From assembly GCA_920105805.1 (NCBI GenBank), contig CAKKTI010000022.1, positions 48,050-112,049 of the forward strand: a stretch of 64,000 bases of DNA. The letters are read 5' to 3'. The position numbers and the translations under genes were made by a program. The notes under the pieces are model-generated. The model was not told the origin of the DNA, searched no databases, and was given only the letters and a program-made list of their open reading frames with translations. Source of the DNA: Condylostoma magnum. Its lineage: Eukaryota > Ciliophora > Heterotrichea > Heterotrichida > Condylostomatidae. Positions 10,764 through 23,416 of the stretch are shown here, one piece after another (position 1 is the stretch's first letter; the number at the start of each line of letters is the position of its first letter).

Positions 10764-12491
10764 ATGTAAGAAAATATTTAAGAGCAAAATAATCTACTAA
10801 ATTTCATAGATAATGAGGTTTTATCTGACTGCACAATATCAGTACCAAATCGTTCGTTTAAAGCACATAAGATAGTACTCTCTGCAGGAAGCGGATTCTT
10901 CTAAACGATGTTCACAGTATAGAAAACAGATTAAGTAGCAATACCAGAACCAATCACAGCTAAGTATGCAGGGGCAATAAAGCCTTTTGATGTTTTTCCA
11001 ACAGTACTAAAATTCCTGTATTCAAATCAATCAAATAAAATTTTATAAGAATCGTTAAATGCAGCTACTGCATTTCCACTATTTTCCTTATCACATGTAC
11101 TCAATATGCCAAAACTTATGCTGAAAGTTGGACAATTTTTAAGTGAAAATATGCTAAATGATCAAAACGGAGCAGAGATTCTGTATGAAGCGATTAAGTT
11201 TGATTGTATTGAACTGATAAACTAAGCAACTGATTAAGTCTAGAAAAATTTTGAACAAATTGTATAGAAAAGCTAAGGATTAGAAGCTTTGTTATAGTTA
11301 CCTATGCAGGATATTTTGAATCTAACCGATTCCGATGATTTGAACATTTAATCTGAAAGTGTAGTTTATAATTTCCTAGTGAATTATATATAAAGACGTG
11401 AGAATTAGCCAGAGTAAGTTATGCAGGAACAAGAGGTAAGTTTGTAGTAAAAGGCTGAGTAGAAGTTTTAACTGGTGAAATTAACTGATATTGATAAGCT
11501 TAGTATTTTGAATACAGTACGATTTCCTTATCTAACACATGAGGAGCTGCTGGAAGCAGCTCAAGACCCTTTAGTACAGCCAGCAAAAGACTTGATACTA
11601 GAGGGCTTATCAGTACAGCTTTCTAAACTACAGAGTCCTGGTTCAAAATATTCATACAGAGTTAAACATGCCCCCAGAAACTCATATAATACAGAAACTA
11701 CTCTTCAATAAGAATCCAATACAGATCCTGTTTCTGATAGAAACGACTGATATGGTGCCAGAACATGGGAAAACAACTACGAAAATAGATTTGTTATGTC
11801 AGGAACAATGGGCTTATAAACTAGTTCACCTAAGCCTCCTTAAAATTTCCCTAAAAACTCCAGATTTGACCTCTCACATACACCTAAAGAGTTCATATAT
11901 TCCTACGATTTTGATGATAACGGAGCACTTTTTTATCTAGGGTCGAATGGAAAACAACGTCCTTATACAAATCCTCATATTTTAGGGCAAGTGAATGCTT
12001 TTTCGTCTAGTATTGGCTTTGGGAAAGTTGAGGATTTTGTAGGGAGGCAGATTACAGGACTCAGGACTTAAAATGAGGTCAATTCTTACTTTGGGATAGA
12101 TTTAGGAGCAGGAAGATTGCTTTCACCTACTGCGTATACTCTTAGAAATAGAAAATCTAATACGCATATATGCATGAATTGGTAGTTTGAGGGATCTATT
12201 GATAAGATCAATTGAAAGATATTAGATAGGAGAGTGCATTAGTCTGGGGATTTGACCTTTGATTATAGTTTAGAGAAAGAGCGAGAGGCTCTTATGGTTC
12301 CTGGGGCTACTAGTACTTGGGGAATTGCTGATGAATTAATTACTACTCCGGATGGGTATGAAGGGTTTAGATATTTTAGAGTGTTGTAAATTGGAAAAAA
12401 CTCATCTTAGTCGTATAATTTAGGATTATCTGGATTAGAGCTTTACGGATATGTTATATCAGGAAACTGGCCTTAGTTAATAAGCATTTAA
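10764..12491 (+). CDS. BTB/POZ protein with HECTD1-like C-terminal galactose-binding-type domain
   Basis: About 570-575 residues. The N-terminal BTB domain reads LSDCTISVPNRSFKAHKIVL followed by SAGSGFF. A helical BACK-like middle follows. The C-terminal ~150 residues carry SYFGIDLGAGR, SPTAYTLRNRKSNTH, MNWQFEGSIDKINWKIL, GFRYFRVLQIGKNSS and LGLSGLELYG, which resemble the jelly-roll domain of HECTD1. Trp codons there include TGA. BTB proteins often act as CUL3 substrate adaptors, so a degradation role is plausible but inferred. The stop is TAG 12474-12476 or TAA 12489-12491. Confidence 0.8.
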
Positions 12492-12555
12492 GTAATATTA
12501 AGCCTTTGTTTGTATTTTCATATTACACTGTTTATAAGTTTAGTACATTTTTATA

Positions 12556-14145
12556 ATGATTAATTAACAAGTTGGAGATAGATTCTAAAAGAGAACTAAG
12601 CAGTTTTAAAGTTATGATACTTTGCATTTGAATGATTAAAGAGACTAGTTTCAGGTCAAGCTTAGACACTAACAGAGATAATTTATAAGAACTAAATTCA
12701 GAAATAAGCATTCATCCTTACAAATGCACATTTAATCAAATTAATACTAAGTTGAATTAGATTAGAGGATTATAGAAAAGTATCCTTATATAATTTAATC
12801 TAATATTAGAGAAGATACACTATTCAGACAATTAGTAAACATTATATAATAAGATAATGATAAAGCAATAATAACATGTGCTTTAAAAATATTAAGAAAG
12901 TTATCAATTTCAATTAGTTAATTAATAACAGAAGATGAAATTGTACAGGAAAATTATTTAGAATTATTTGTCGATTTAATTAAAGTGCATGAAAGTGAAT
13001 AAGATACAGTTTATTTAACAAACATTCTTTGTAATATACTATCCCTCAATGATAAAGTATCAAAAGCCCTCATAAGACTTGATTTTATTAATATATCAGT
13101 TGAATGCTTTTAATCATGTGGGGCAAAAGTTCAAGACAATCTTCTTTTTTGTTATGGTAACATAGTTGTAGATAAAGAGGAGTATTACTAAGATTTAATA
13201 GATTGTAATATATTAGCACTGATGAAGCAAAATTTACTATAGGATACTTAGAAATCCGAGTCATATTATAAGTCATCAATATTTTTTATGTTTAGTATAA
13301 GTTAGTATATATGAAATGATTCAGAAATTTTGATTGATTTTATTGAAATCTGCAATTTAATATGAGTTTAAGCATTGAATTATAGGAGATAACTGCCATA
13401 GTTAATATACACAATAACAAATATTATTAATCAAAATCAAGAAGCTATTTCCCTTTTATCCAATTCGATAATATTACAATAACTTAGTTAATTATTTGAT
13501 GATGCATAATCTGATATCATTGCCAGTACTTTGAATTTAATAGGAAATGTATTCAATCAAAAGTACGCATTAGAGTAATATTTTCTCAGTTAATAAATTT
13601 TAGATTATCTCAGTAACTGTATTCAGTCTTCTATAATTGAAATAAGAAGATTGACATATTGGGCTATTTCAAATGTTATAGCTGAGAAAAGTCATATAAC
13701 TGCAATAATTTTAGATTAACAATTATTAAAGGAAAAAATAATAGAAGGATTAAATGAAACTAATGAAAAATTATTAATTGAGGTTTCTTATGTATTTAGA
13801 AATATGACTATTAAAGGACAAAAGTACATTTTTAAGTTAGTACAAGAAAATATATGCATTTATTTAGGTAACTTTTTCTCTATTTGCAAGGAACAAAAAG
13901 CAATGCATAATATGCTTTTGTTTATTGAATAAATATACAATGATGCATAGATGATATAATATGAAAATAACGAGTAATAAAATAAAGTGTTCAAAGATTT
14001 TTAAGAATACAGCATTGCCACTATTATAGAAAACATAAAAACAGATAACAAAGATATCCAAGACTTAATAGATATAATTCTATTCGAATATAATGAGGAA
14101 AATCAAGCTCTATTTGATAAAATAGAAGATTTCTATAATTTTTAG
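12556..14145 (+). CDS. Importin-alpha-like armadillo protein (divergent)
   Basis: A 529-residue helical protein from ATG 12556 to TAG 14143-14145. The basic N-terminal ~60 residues (RHQQRQFIRTKFRNKH) look like an importin-beta-binding region. The rest is repeated ~42-residue ARM-like helices, with LRRLTYWAISN-type repeats such as IRRLTYWAISNVIAE. Importin-alpha adapts nuclear-localisation signals to importin-beta. The canonical Trp-Asn ladder is only partly visible (WAISN), so binding may be altered. An alternative is another ARM protein. It converges on the next gene with 29 bp between stops. Confidence 0.6.
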
Positions 14146-14174
14146 TAACAAATATACCAATATTACAAACTACT

Positions 14175-17100
14175 TCAATGGAATCTATTTCTTACAGATT
14201 CTAAACTGTATATAAGTTCTTCCATTTCTTCTTTCAGTGAATTATCCCGAGGTTAGTACAATTAAGTCTACTCAAATCCTTCATACTATTAATTTTGATA
14301 ATACTCTAATTACTTTTTCAGCTCTATACTTTCATAAGCAGATTTACATAATTAGGTTATTCTGCTTTTAACCTTATCATCTATTTTCTATCCGCCTAAA
14401 GCTAAAATTATCATAGATGAGTCAGATTCTTATTACATTTTTTATAAATCATTTTATAAAGAGTTTCTTCTGTCTATTAATTGCTGTATTTAGTTAGTTA
14501 GTAGCTACTTATCCTCTGTGAGCTTTTATATATATGTTTATGTTTACTAAACCCAGTTCTAATCTTTGCTGCGTTGATTGTCTAGATCAGAAATGGCTAA
14601 TTTCAGCTCTTATTAAGTCTGCTGATCAGTGTTAATCTTTTTCTTCAGTACTACTAAAGTTTACTTATATTATTCCTCTTATTTCTCCATAGTAGTTGAT
14701 AATTCTTTTATTTCACTTATGATTTAGCTTTTTGCTTATTATACTTATTACAAGTTTTGTTTTAGTCTGTCTGATTTTTGAATATACTAAAATACTTATG
14801 TTCTTAGTTCCTTTAGATGCACTTCTTCATGGTTCTGTTTAGCTTTTATTTTCTCTAAATCTCCTTCTTACTACTTAATTGTAGCTTTTCCTGTATAAAT
14901 TTAGTTTTCCTGTTGTTATAGTAGAGCTTATTATTCGTACATTTTGTGAGATTTGATGTTTATCTCATTTTCCTTCTCTTCTAAAGCTTCTTCGATTGTT
15001 CTTAAATCAATTATGGCATTATCTAACTTTTATCTTTCATTATGATATTCTTTAGTTACTAGTTCAATTTCTTTGTTTATTTTATCCAATTCATTAATTT
15101 TAGCAGATTTTTACTGATCTAAACTTTTCAAGCGTCTTTAAGCTTTTGTATATGATCTAGCATGGTTATCTATGTCTTATTTTAGCTTATTTAGAAAATC
15201 TTCTGATTGTACTAAATTCGATCCTAGGTCTTATAGTTCTTCAGTTTTTGCTTGAATCTCGAATTTAATCTATTTAATTTGGTTTTTCTTATCTAATAGT
15301 TTAGTACTCTTTTCCTTTATTTTTTCTTTCCTTTTGATTAACTTTTAGTCAGTTTCCATGAGTTTTTACTGTATTTTTTACAATTCAATACTTTTTTCAG
15401 ATATTTTGTAATCATAGTTTTATAATTTCTCTATTTTTTGAGTGTCTAAGTTCTATTAATTAGAATTTTCTTTATTTTACTCAATTTCTACCTTTTACTC
15501 CTTATAACTTTCTATCTTTTGAATTAGTTTAACTTTAGCTGAGTTCAAATCATTTAATTCATTATTAACTTTTTCATATTAATTTTCAATAGTAATTAAC
15601 TTCTATGTAGCTTAAGACAAATCACTGTTTGTTTTTTCTTACTATTTCAGCAAATTTTCTAAATACTTTTTGCTTTTTTCAATTCTTTGTACAATTTGGT
15701 CTTCTTTTTATTTAAGTATAGATTTTTTAGATCTATCAGTAGTTTGCTCACCATTGACTTGCAATGCTTATAATTTTTACTTTTCTTATTGTAGATTTTA
15801 TTACCCTACTTTCAACACTTCCCACTCCTCAGCTAGTCTTGCTGTATGTTATTAGTACATCTATATAAACTGTTTCTTATTTTTCTTAAACCTGTTAGCT
15901 TTTTCAATTTTTCTTAATATTTCCTTATCTATCCTTTAATCATCTCTTGATACTTAATTAGTGATTCCAATTTCCAGATTTTACAGCTTTTAATCTAGTT
16001 AACTAATCAATTATTACTTGACTTATTACTCATTTTGCATACTATCTAGCTACTACTGCTTTAATACTATCAAATCTTCTAATTCCTAGCATAATTTAGC
16101 CTATCTATCAGTATTAATTCCTTATTCTAATGTAATATCCTGGTCAGGCTGAGTGAATGAGTCTACTTTTGATGTAGTATTTTATTCATTTTGTTATTAG
16201 ATAATCAGTTAAGATTTAAGACTGCGATTATCTTCATATTAAGCCTCTAGTTTCGTTCTAGTATAATTTAGATCATCCTGCTATTATTTTAGCTGATTGT
16301 TTAGCTGACTAATCTACTGGCCTAAGGTTTAGTTAGTTTTTTAATAATCTCCGTAATCTTTGTCCTTTTACTACAAATCTGCCTTTAATTAATTATTCTC
16401 AGCTACTAAATCCTCTATTATATTGCTTAAAACCTCAGCTTATTTACTTTTTGTCACCATTCCTTCAAACTTTGGCTTTAATTAAGAAGACCAGTGTAAC
16501 AATGCTTAGTTTAAGTCCATGTTTTGAGGCTTTCAAACTGTATTTGTTAGTTACTCATACACCTCAGCTAGCATTGCCCATACTGTATCATTTTTACCGG
16601 AGTTAATAGCTATATAATCTTCGCATTGTTAAATCAAGCCTTATATTTCTTATAGCTATTGATCATTTGTGGTAATGTTCTATTAATTACCTTAAACCTT
16701 ACCTTGTAATTTCTCTAGTCTTATTTTAATCTACTTCTTCTTTTCCTGTTATTGTGGAATTCCTTTTTCTATTTCTGATTTCCTGTTGATTAAATAAGTC
16801 AAAGTTTCCGAGTCAATTGTAAAGGTTTGATTAGTTTTGCTACTTTTCCTATTCTTTCGTTTGACTGAGGGAGATTATCGTATAATCCTTCCTTCTTAGC
16901 TTCACCTGGGAGTCTGGTTTTCTTGGTCTTAGTAGTAGTCGTCTTAGATTTAAATAATTTCTTACTCTAGCTGATTTATTTCATCATTGTACTTTTTTAT
17001 CTCATTTTCTGATAATTTGATTTAATTTTAAGTTGTATCGATTTAGTTCTTGATTTTGTGTAAATATTACTGTATCTTAGGCTCTTGTCTTTATAGGAAA

Positions 17101-17555
17101 TTGTCAATAGTGGTTTAGTCATACTCAAAACTCTTATTTTACAGCTAGTTCTGAATTATCTATAATTACCCAATCTTTTTATCATATTTATCCTTATGTG
17201 ACTTCATTTTGTTATTCAAAGATTAGTTATAGCTTTTCTGCTCCTCGACTCTTTTAACCAGCTATTTAAGTTTTTACTTTTTCTGCTTAAGTGATTAAAA
17301 ACTACTATCTTTTAGTGTTTTTTCTATATTCGACAACTCATTAAAATCTCTTTTTAAGCTTTCTTTGATATTTTTGTATTAATTTTCATCATTTGATATT
17401 TTCCTTTTTAAATTTTGTTGTTCTTACTACAACTCTCGTTTTGTCTCTTAAAATTAACTTAATGACTTTCTGTGCTTAAGTAAATTCTCCTTATACAGCC
17501 ACAACTCAGGTGACTGCCCGCCATAAACTCTGCTTTAGTTAATTTGCACTTCCAT
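14175..17555 (-). CDS. Large coiled-coil protein
   Basis: A single uninterrupted frame of 1,126 residues runs from ATG 17555 to TGA 14177-14175. Almost the whole length is Gln/Lys/Glu/Leu coiled coil. A basic Ser/Pro patch (RQSPSVKRKNRKSSKT) lies about a quarter of the way in, and a short globular block (DTVWAMLAEVYEQL) about a third of the way in. I recognise no family. Size and composition suggest a centrosome or basal-body, tubulin-associated or golgin-like scaffold. That is inference. Confidence 0.75.
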
Positions 17556-17569
17556 TTTAAAATATTAAT

Positions 17570-18067
17570 TCAAATTTCATACCAGTTAAAGCATTTTCTA
17601 CAGGAAAATGTTTTCTTGCTTTCTTTTCTGATTTTCTTATCTAATTCTCTACTTGCTTGTCTTCTTTATGTTATTCCTCCTGCTATTTTATCCCAAGAAA
17701 ACGCCCGAAATGATTGATATTACCTTTCAAGCTTTCTCTATACATTGACTCTTATATACCCTTTTGACTCGCCCTGGCGTTTAATCTCGACTCATTTGTC
17801 ATTTGATCCGATTATATCACTGACTATTAAACTAGTTTCTCCAATTACTTTGCAATTAGTCCTGAGTTGTAGATTAATTCACTTATTATACAGATCATTG
17901 AAATAAAAGGTTTGATTTCACTGAGGAATTCGTCCGTTAGAAGTTCTGGTTTATTGTATCTGCCTTCCTATTCTTACTTAACATATGATATTATCCCAAG
18001 CACTAAATTAAGAATCAGCCTCAATACTAGCTGATTGTACTTTAACAATTAATCTTCTTATAAACAT
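17570..18067 (-). CDS. Small C2-like domain protein
   Basis: 165 residues from ATG 18067 to TGA 17572-17570. The first ~125 residues show C2-like strand order: LIVKVQSASIEA, ICQVRIG, RIPQWNQTFYFND, KWINLQLRT and GETSLIVSDII. Three of the Trp codons are TGA. C2 domains bind membranes or proteins, often with Ca2+. The Asp ligands of Ca2+-binding C2 domains are not evident, so Ca2+ independence is likely. The tail is basic. It starts 4 bp after the first stop of the upstream membrane gene. Confidence 0.5.
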
Positions 18068-18071
18068 TTTA

Positions 18072-18533
18072 TTACTTTTTAGATCTAATGTCCTCTATCA
18101 GCACTTTAACTGTGTGTCCTTTTTCCTATAACTCCTATAACTGCACATCTCTCTCCATCTTCTTTTACCTTTTCACTTGTAGGTAATTATCCCGCATTCT
18201 ATCAATCTCTGACCCGTACTTCATCTGCAAATCATTACAGTAATTTATCAGCTGGCTTCTTAGTATCCAGTCAATCCAATTAAACGAGCTTAGTACAAAT
18301 ATACCAGTAAGTCCTAATCTTATTGCAAAGCTTGAAGTTTCGGCAACACTGTAAAAGTTTTTCTAATACAGTCCATATACTACAGGGAAATGTGCAATTT
18401 TACTCATCCAAAATCCGTAGTAGTTAACAAACATCCTCCATTTCAAAGAACTCACCTCTTCTTACTGTATATCAGGGTTAGAATATCAGTGATTAGCCCT
18501 TTTATGAGTTCGTATATGTTGTTTTCAAACCAT
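18072..18533 (-). CDS. Small membrane protein, unknown
   Basis: 153 residues from ATG 18533 to TAA 18074-18072. Two hydrophobic segments are seen: FVNYYGFWMSKIAHFPVVYG and IRLGLTGIFVLSSFNWI. A charged helical C-terminus follows (QKKMERDVQLQELQEK). No family is recognised. The start is fixed by the divergent STIL-like gene at 18566. The same frame stays open further upstream but would then overlap that gene. Confidence in the frame comes from hydrophobic patterning and the Lys-rich end at tandem TAA TAA. Confidence 0.5.
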
Positions 18534-18565
18534 TTAATAATTATCTGATTGAGTTATAGTCAAAA

Positions 18566-19906
18566 ATGAATCCTGGAATCCTCCCTAAAGCATGGTAATA
18601 GCCAATCTAAATGGAAGCATGGTCATCTAATCTATGAAAAATTAATTAATAGACACGTCCTATATATATTAAGATAATAGACCTGATTCCACAGTTCAAA
18701 GTAGCATAAGACATTCTGTTTGAGATTTCCAGAATAGCAAGAACTAGGAAAAACCAGCCAGGTGTTCTTTATGGGTTCAAGAGCTCCGGGTAATAAGTAA
18801 ATTTTGAGGAATGTGACTGGAATAATGCGGAGAATTGGTAGGATTTAGGACTAAGATGCTTCGTGCATACAATGTAATCCTGAATTTTATAGTAAAATTA
18901 AAAGTACTAAGAAGTTTTAGAGAAGATTAGTAGGAGGTTGTAGTCAAATAGTAAATAATTACTACAGAACTACAACTTTTTAGGATTGTAGTGTTTTTAT
19001 AAGCTAGATCATGATTAGCTTTACCTTAAAAATGTACTGATTTATCCGGATTTATAGTTTAAAGTACAGCCAATTGTACCATTAAAGATAGTTTCTACAC
19101 AATTTTCCCAGGAACTAGTAAAAAAGCCCTCTTAGAGCATGCGATCTGGATATTTAACTATGGATCAATGCTTTAGACTGATACCATTAAAACAATCATA
19201 GTCTGAGGCACTGCATAAATACCCTATAGTTGGAATTTGGACGTAATTTGCCATGAACAAAGATTTTTTTAAGCAGAATTTCATAATAAACGCTTTAACT
19301 AAGTACATAATAAGCAAAAACATCCCTAGACGCATGCACTCAAGAAACAATGGTTTTCTTTTAGTAAATTTTTGATAACAAGTGACTTACTTTGAAATTG
19401 AAATCTCTAATAAAAAGACGGCCTGAAAGTCCTAAACAATCGATAACAAAATCCCTATAAAAGCTAATCTAAAAAAGCTCCACTTAAATTTTGCATCAAG
19501 AACCCTTAGCAAATCCTCATCCCTTGAACAACTAATAGGAAAAGGAAAATTTGTTCCTTATGGATATCAAAGTCTATAGCACAGTCCTAACTCAAGTTCA
19601 GAACGTAAGATACCTGAAAAGTCGTTTATGACAGCTTAAAGCACTGATGAGTAAGACTGGGCTCTTTAACGTGCTTAAAATCTGTAATAACTTCAGAAAA
19701 ACTTATTTGATGTCCCGGAGTGTTCTGGATAGTAGTAATAGCGATAGAAAACAGACTTTGCTGTATAAAAGCCACCCAGACCCAGAACCTCACTAACAGA
19801 TAGTAGAAACAGCTTATTTCAACGAAAAATAAGCCATTAATTTAGTCCTGGAAGTAATTCCAACGAGACTAAAGATACTAATACAACCTTATTTTATTAT
19901 AGGTAA
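18566..19906 (+). CDS. STIL: STIL/SAS-5/Ana2-like centriole duplication protein
   Basis: 446 residues. The conserved core reads GYLTMDQCFRLIPL, then HKYPIVGIW, matching the GYLTMDE...LPLVGIW block of the STIL N-terminal domain. Upstream, LWKINQQTRPIYIKIIDLIP aligns in pattern with the STIL start (LW...IYI). Downstream is a low-complexity Ser/Pro/Gln tail. STIL/Ana2/SAS-5 works with PLK4 and SAS-6 to seed new centrioles or basal bodies. The start at ATG 18566 keeps the N-terminal block intact. The first likely stop is TAA 19904-19906, with the next gene starting 13 bp later. The protein is much shorter than human STIL. Confidence 0.75.
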
Positions 19907-19919
19907 TAACGTTAATTAA

Positions 19920-20432
19920 ATGGCACTACATAACAGATTGTTCAATGGTAATGGGTTTTTATCGCCAGATGATAGTGGAATATGTGATAATAGTGGTGTT
20001 TATTATCCTTCCTTGAAATCTCCTGGAAAGACTATGCAAAGACCTTCTTCTTCCATACTGATTGACGATGACAGTGAGCCTATTGTGCAGTCTAGTTAAA
20101 ATTATAATGCTGTGAGGTCTCCTTATAGGTCAAAAAGTAAACCGATTAAGACTGTTTCACCTGAAAAGCAGAAGGTGAGGGGAGAGGCTGTAAGGTATTA
20201 TTATAGGGACAATGGAAGGGAAAATCCTAATATATACTCGTTAAAAACACTGGATAATAGGACTTTTGTTAGGGACAAGTAGGAAATCAGAGATATTAAC
20301 TAGCTACGCTAGTAGACTTTATAGATGGACTCACAACTTGACTCAATAATAAATTATACTGAAAATATACTACAACAAATGTACAGTTTAAAATCAACTA
20401 TAACTGATGTAAAGTCATCTTTTAATGATTAA
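19920..20432 (+). CDS. Small Ser/Arg-rich protein, unknown
   Basis: About 170 residues from ATG 19920 to TAA 20430-20432. The N-terminal half is disordered and Ser/Pro-rich (FLSPDDSG, SLKSPGKTMQRPSSS, SPYRSKSKPIKTVSPEK). The C-terminal half is a Gln-rich helix (DKQEIRDINQLRQQTLQ). Clustered SP sites suggest proline-directed phosphorylation. No family is recognised. It could partner the STIL-like protein just upstream, but only adjacency supports that. Confidence 0.55.
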
Positions 20433-20482
20433 ATTGAAAATAAATCTACTCTACGTATATGCTGCTTATTGTCTTTTACGAT

Positions 20483-21061
20483 TTACTTGCGTTATTTTGC
20501 CGAATAGTTATCTTTCATTTTTAATTCAACAAATTTGAACTTCTCTCTTCTTCTTTTCCTTTGTTCTCTAAATTGATCATATTTAATCCTACTTATTGTT
20601 TTAAGTTCATCAGTGATTTGCTTATGTTCCAATGAAATCTTATCTAAAGCCTAATTGGCGTTAGTTGATCCTATTATGTTTAATTATCATAAAATCTCAT
20701 CAATTTATCTTGCTTTACTCAACTAGTTTAATCTATTTTAAGAGTTCCACAAAGAATCATAAGATTTCTTTGGAGATACGCTGCTTGTACTAATTCTACT
20801 TTTAGTTCTCTGAAAAACCTCAGCTGATTATCTGAGTTTTTGCAGTTTAAAATGCCTGAATGAGTTTAATGACTTATCTATATCACTTTCTTATTATTAT
20901 TTAGTTTTTTTCCATCATTATCTTTGTTTTAATCTTGCCTTAATTGCTTATAAGTCTTACTTATGTTGTGGTAATTACGGAGTTTTACTTCCTTAGATGT
21001 TAACTGCTCTTTTTTTCGTATTAGATGTGCGTGAATTTCTGTATGAGTAGACATTTTACAT
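20483..21061 (-). CDS. Small basic helical protein, unknown
   Basis: About 192 residues from ATG 21061. It is strongly basic (NTKKRAVNIQ, ARLKQRQWWKK, REQRKRRREKFKF). A Ser/Thr stretch in the middle reads TSSVSPKKSYDSLWNS. The frame was chosen over two others by coherent composition and Trp use. Possible stops are TAA 20494-20492 and 20485-20483, or further codons that would overlap the convergent neighbour. Function is unknown; tubulin or nucleic-acid binding would suit the charge. Confidence 0.45.
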
Positions 21062-21089
21062 TATAGATTATGATAAGGCTGTAATCAAT

Positions 21090-23396
21090 TTACATTATTA
21101 ATTTACTAGGCAATTTTCTTAAAGAAGTTGTAGGTCTTGATCTGCTTCTAAATGACATTTTCTCAAAGAATCGGTTCTATCTTTACCCTTAGGCAGTTTT
21201 CCTTAGATTAGACACTGATGAGAGGGCTTTACGTTCAGAGAATTTCAAGTCTCTTAGTTTTGACTCTAAGCCTTGAATTTCTCTTAAGGCGCTTTGCATT
21301 AAACTTGCTTTGTTTTCAAATCTTCTATTGATATGGCTTGTTGACTATGATCTTTGTTCACTTAATTGTTATCTCTTGGTAAATAACGGTTTATTATCAA
21401 AGCTTTTATCCAATTTATGCTGTTTTTCTTAAAATCTGTATCCTTGGTATTGGGAAACTCCTATGAATTGTTTTCTTTATTGATTTCTGGCTCTTGTATT
21501 GAACGGTGTGTCTAATGCATTGCCTTGTATGTTGTATTTAGTGTCTAGAATATTGTTTACTTATTTCACTCTAGTTGGGCTTTTATCTTTGTAGTAGTCT
21601 ACTACTTCTTATTAATCCTATACGAGATTTTCTTTAACTCCTTTGAATAATCTGATAAGATTCTCAAATATAACATTTGCACGCTTTCTTAGAGTATTAT
21701 GTGTTTATTCTAGTATTTCATATATTATCTAGTCTATTTGCTTCAAATTATAGTTTAATAGTATATCTGATAATTTGTCTTAGCTTATCATGTATCGCAT
21801 TAACGGTAATTATTTAAGTTAGCTTACAAATCATTTTGACTTATCCTTCTTATTAGGATAAATTTCCTAAAATATAGTTATAATTTCCTAATCACTTAAA
21901 GAGAAAAAAGGGTATACATCTTTTTCATATTAATTCGAAGCTGCTTTGTTATCTATTTCTGTTGTAAATAATTTTCACCCTACTAAAGATTTTCTGCTAC
22001 TCTTACGCTATTCTAACATTATCCGCTTATGCGTGAATCCTTTAGCCATTTCACCCAGCTCTTAGTTTACATTAACAAATGTGTTTATAATTCAATCAGA
22101 TAACTCGGATAATTCTTATATATGATAAAAATAAAACATGAAATTGCTACAAAAGTTCAGGAGACTTGAATACTACTTTAATATTAAAGCCTCACTTACA
22201 GTGTTGTCTTATTTAGATTAAATTTCTGTACAAATATCCACTTTTTCTATCAAAACGTTTAAACTTTAAGCTTATCTTGAATTTCTACGAGTAAGTTTTT
22301 TGTTTTAATACACTAAATTTTCATATTCTTATCTTAAATCTGCTTTTTACTAGTTTTTTACAATAAGTTTTTAGCTTAGATCTTGATAGTAATTAGAAAG
22401 CCTTAACTCCTTTAATTATAATTCCTAAAAGCTAAAAATAATCTAATCAAATGCTTCCTTATCAAAATTTGTGTACATGTTTAATTTTTCCTCTCCAATA
22501 AAGCTTAAAATTTCTCTTATTTTACCTTAATACTTGTCTATTATATCTTTCTACTACTATTGAATACTTTACTATTCCTGTATTTACCTAGAAAGCCTTT
22601 AAATCTCTTCCTAATTAGATCTTTTTATCTTGAATTATTCCTGACTATCAATTTTATTTTTACTTACATCAGATACAATTTTCTCTAATTATTACTCGTT
22701 TCATTATTATTCAATCTTTTTCTACTTTAACATAATTTGGCACTCTGCCCTTCCTTCCTCCATTGTTTTCCTTAGTCCATTTAGCTCATTTTGCATAATG
22801 ATTAAATTATTTTTGGCAGCGAGCTTAGCCGACTGAACACTCTCTACTTTCTTAGTAATTCTTCTATGTAATTACCTAATCTCCCCAACTCTTTCCCTCA
22901 TTATCATTGCTCCTTTTCTCTCTTTCATTTTCATACTTTCTAATTACTGTATATATTCCTACTCATCCTCCGTTTTCTGTATTGTTTACTATATTTTACT
23001 GTTCAAATTTATCAACTTTTGTCTAAGTCCAAGCTCTGAGTCGTATCTTGCAGAATAAGTTCAATTTACAGATGATAAATGCAACTAAGAGTCTGTATTG
23101 CTTGTAGTAAGTGCTGATCTGCTTTAGACTTATAAATATCTGTGACTGTCCTATACTTACTACAAAATCATTAATTTTTGCTTGTTTTGATTGAGTAATT
23201 AATTGTATCTTTATTTCAAATTTAAATTATCAGGTTTGCCATGATTTGAATCTTAATGCTACTCTGCTAGTCCATGCTCAACTTCATACAGTACATTTTT
23301 CTTCTCTAACTAAAGAATCCTTTCCCTTTAGTCCGCTAATTCCTGTACTTTTTGCAATCTGTAGTCTAAGTCCTCGTTTGAACTATCAAATTCCAT
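21090..23396 (-). CDS. Coiled-coil protein with basic tail
   Basis: 768 residues in one frame from ATG 23396 to TAA 21092-21090. Residues 1 to ~400 are continuous coiled coil (LENKKNVLYEVEHG, MRERVGEIRQLHRRI). A mixed helical middle follows. The last ~150 residues are Arg/Ser/Gln-rich (FNTRARNQQRKQF, MSFRSRSRPTTSLRKL). No family is recognised. It lies 28 bp upstream of the small basic gene and 20 bp downstream of the kinesin-RCC1 gene on the same strand. Confidence 0.75.
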
Positions 23397-23416
23397 ATAA
23401 CTTAATTACATATTAA

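Noticed and set aside
18534-18707. Longer 5' extensions of the minus-strand membrane gene, including a hydrophobic alternative frame through 18600-18840
   Set aside because: They overlap the plus-strand STIL-like N-terminus, which carries recognisable motifs. With few stops in this code, wrong frames stay open for long stretches.
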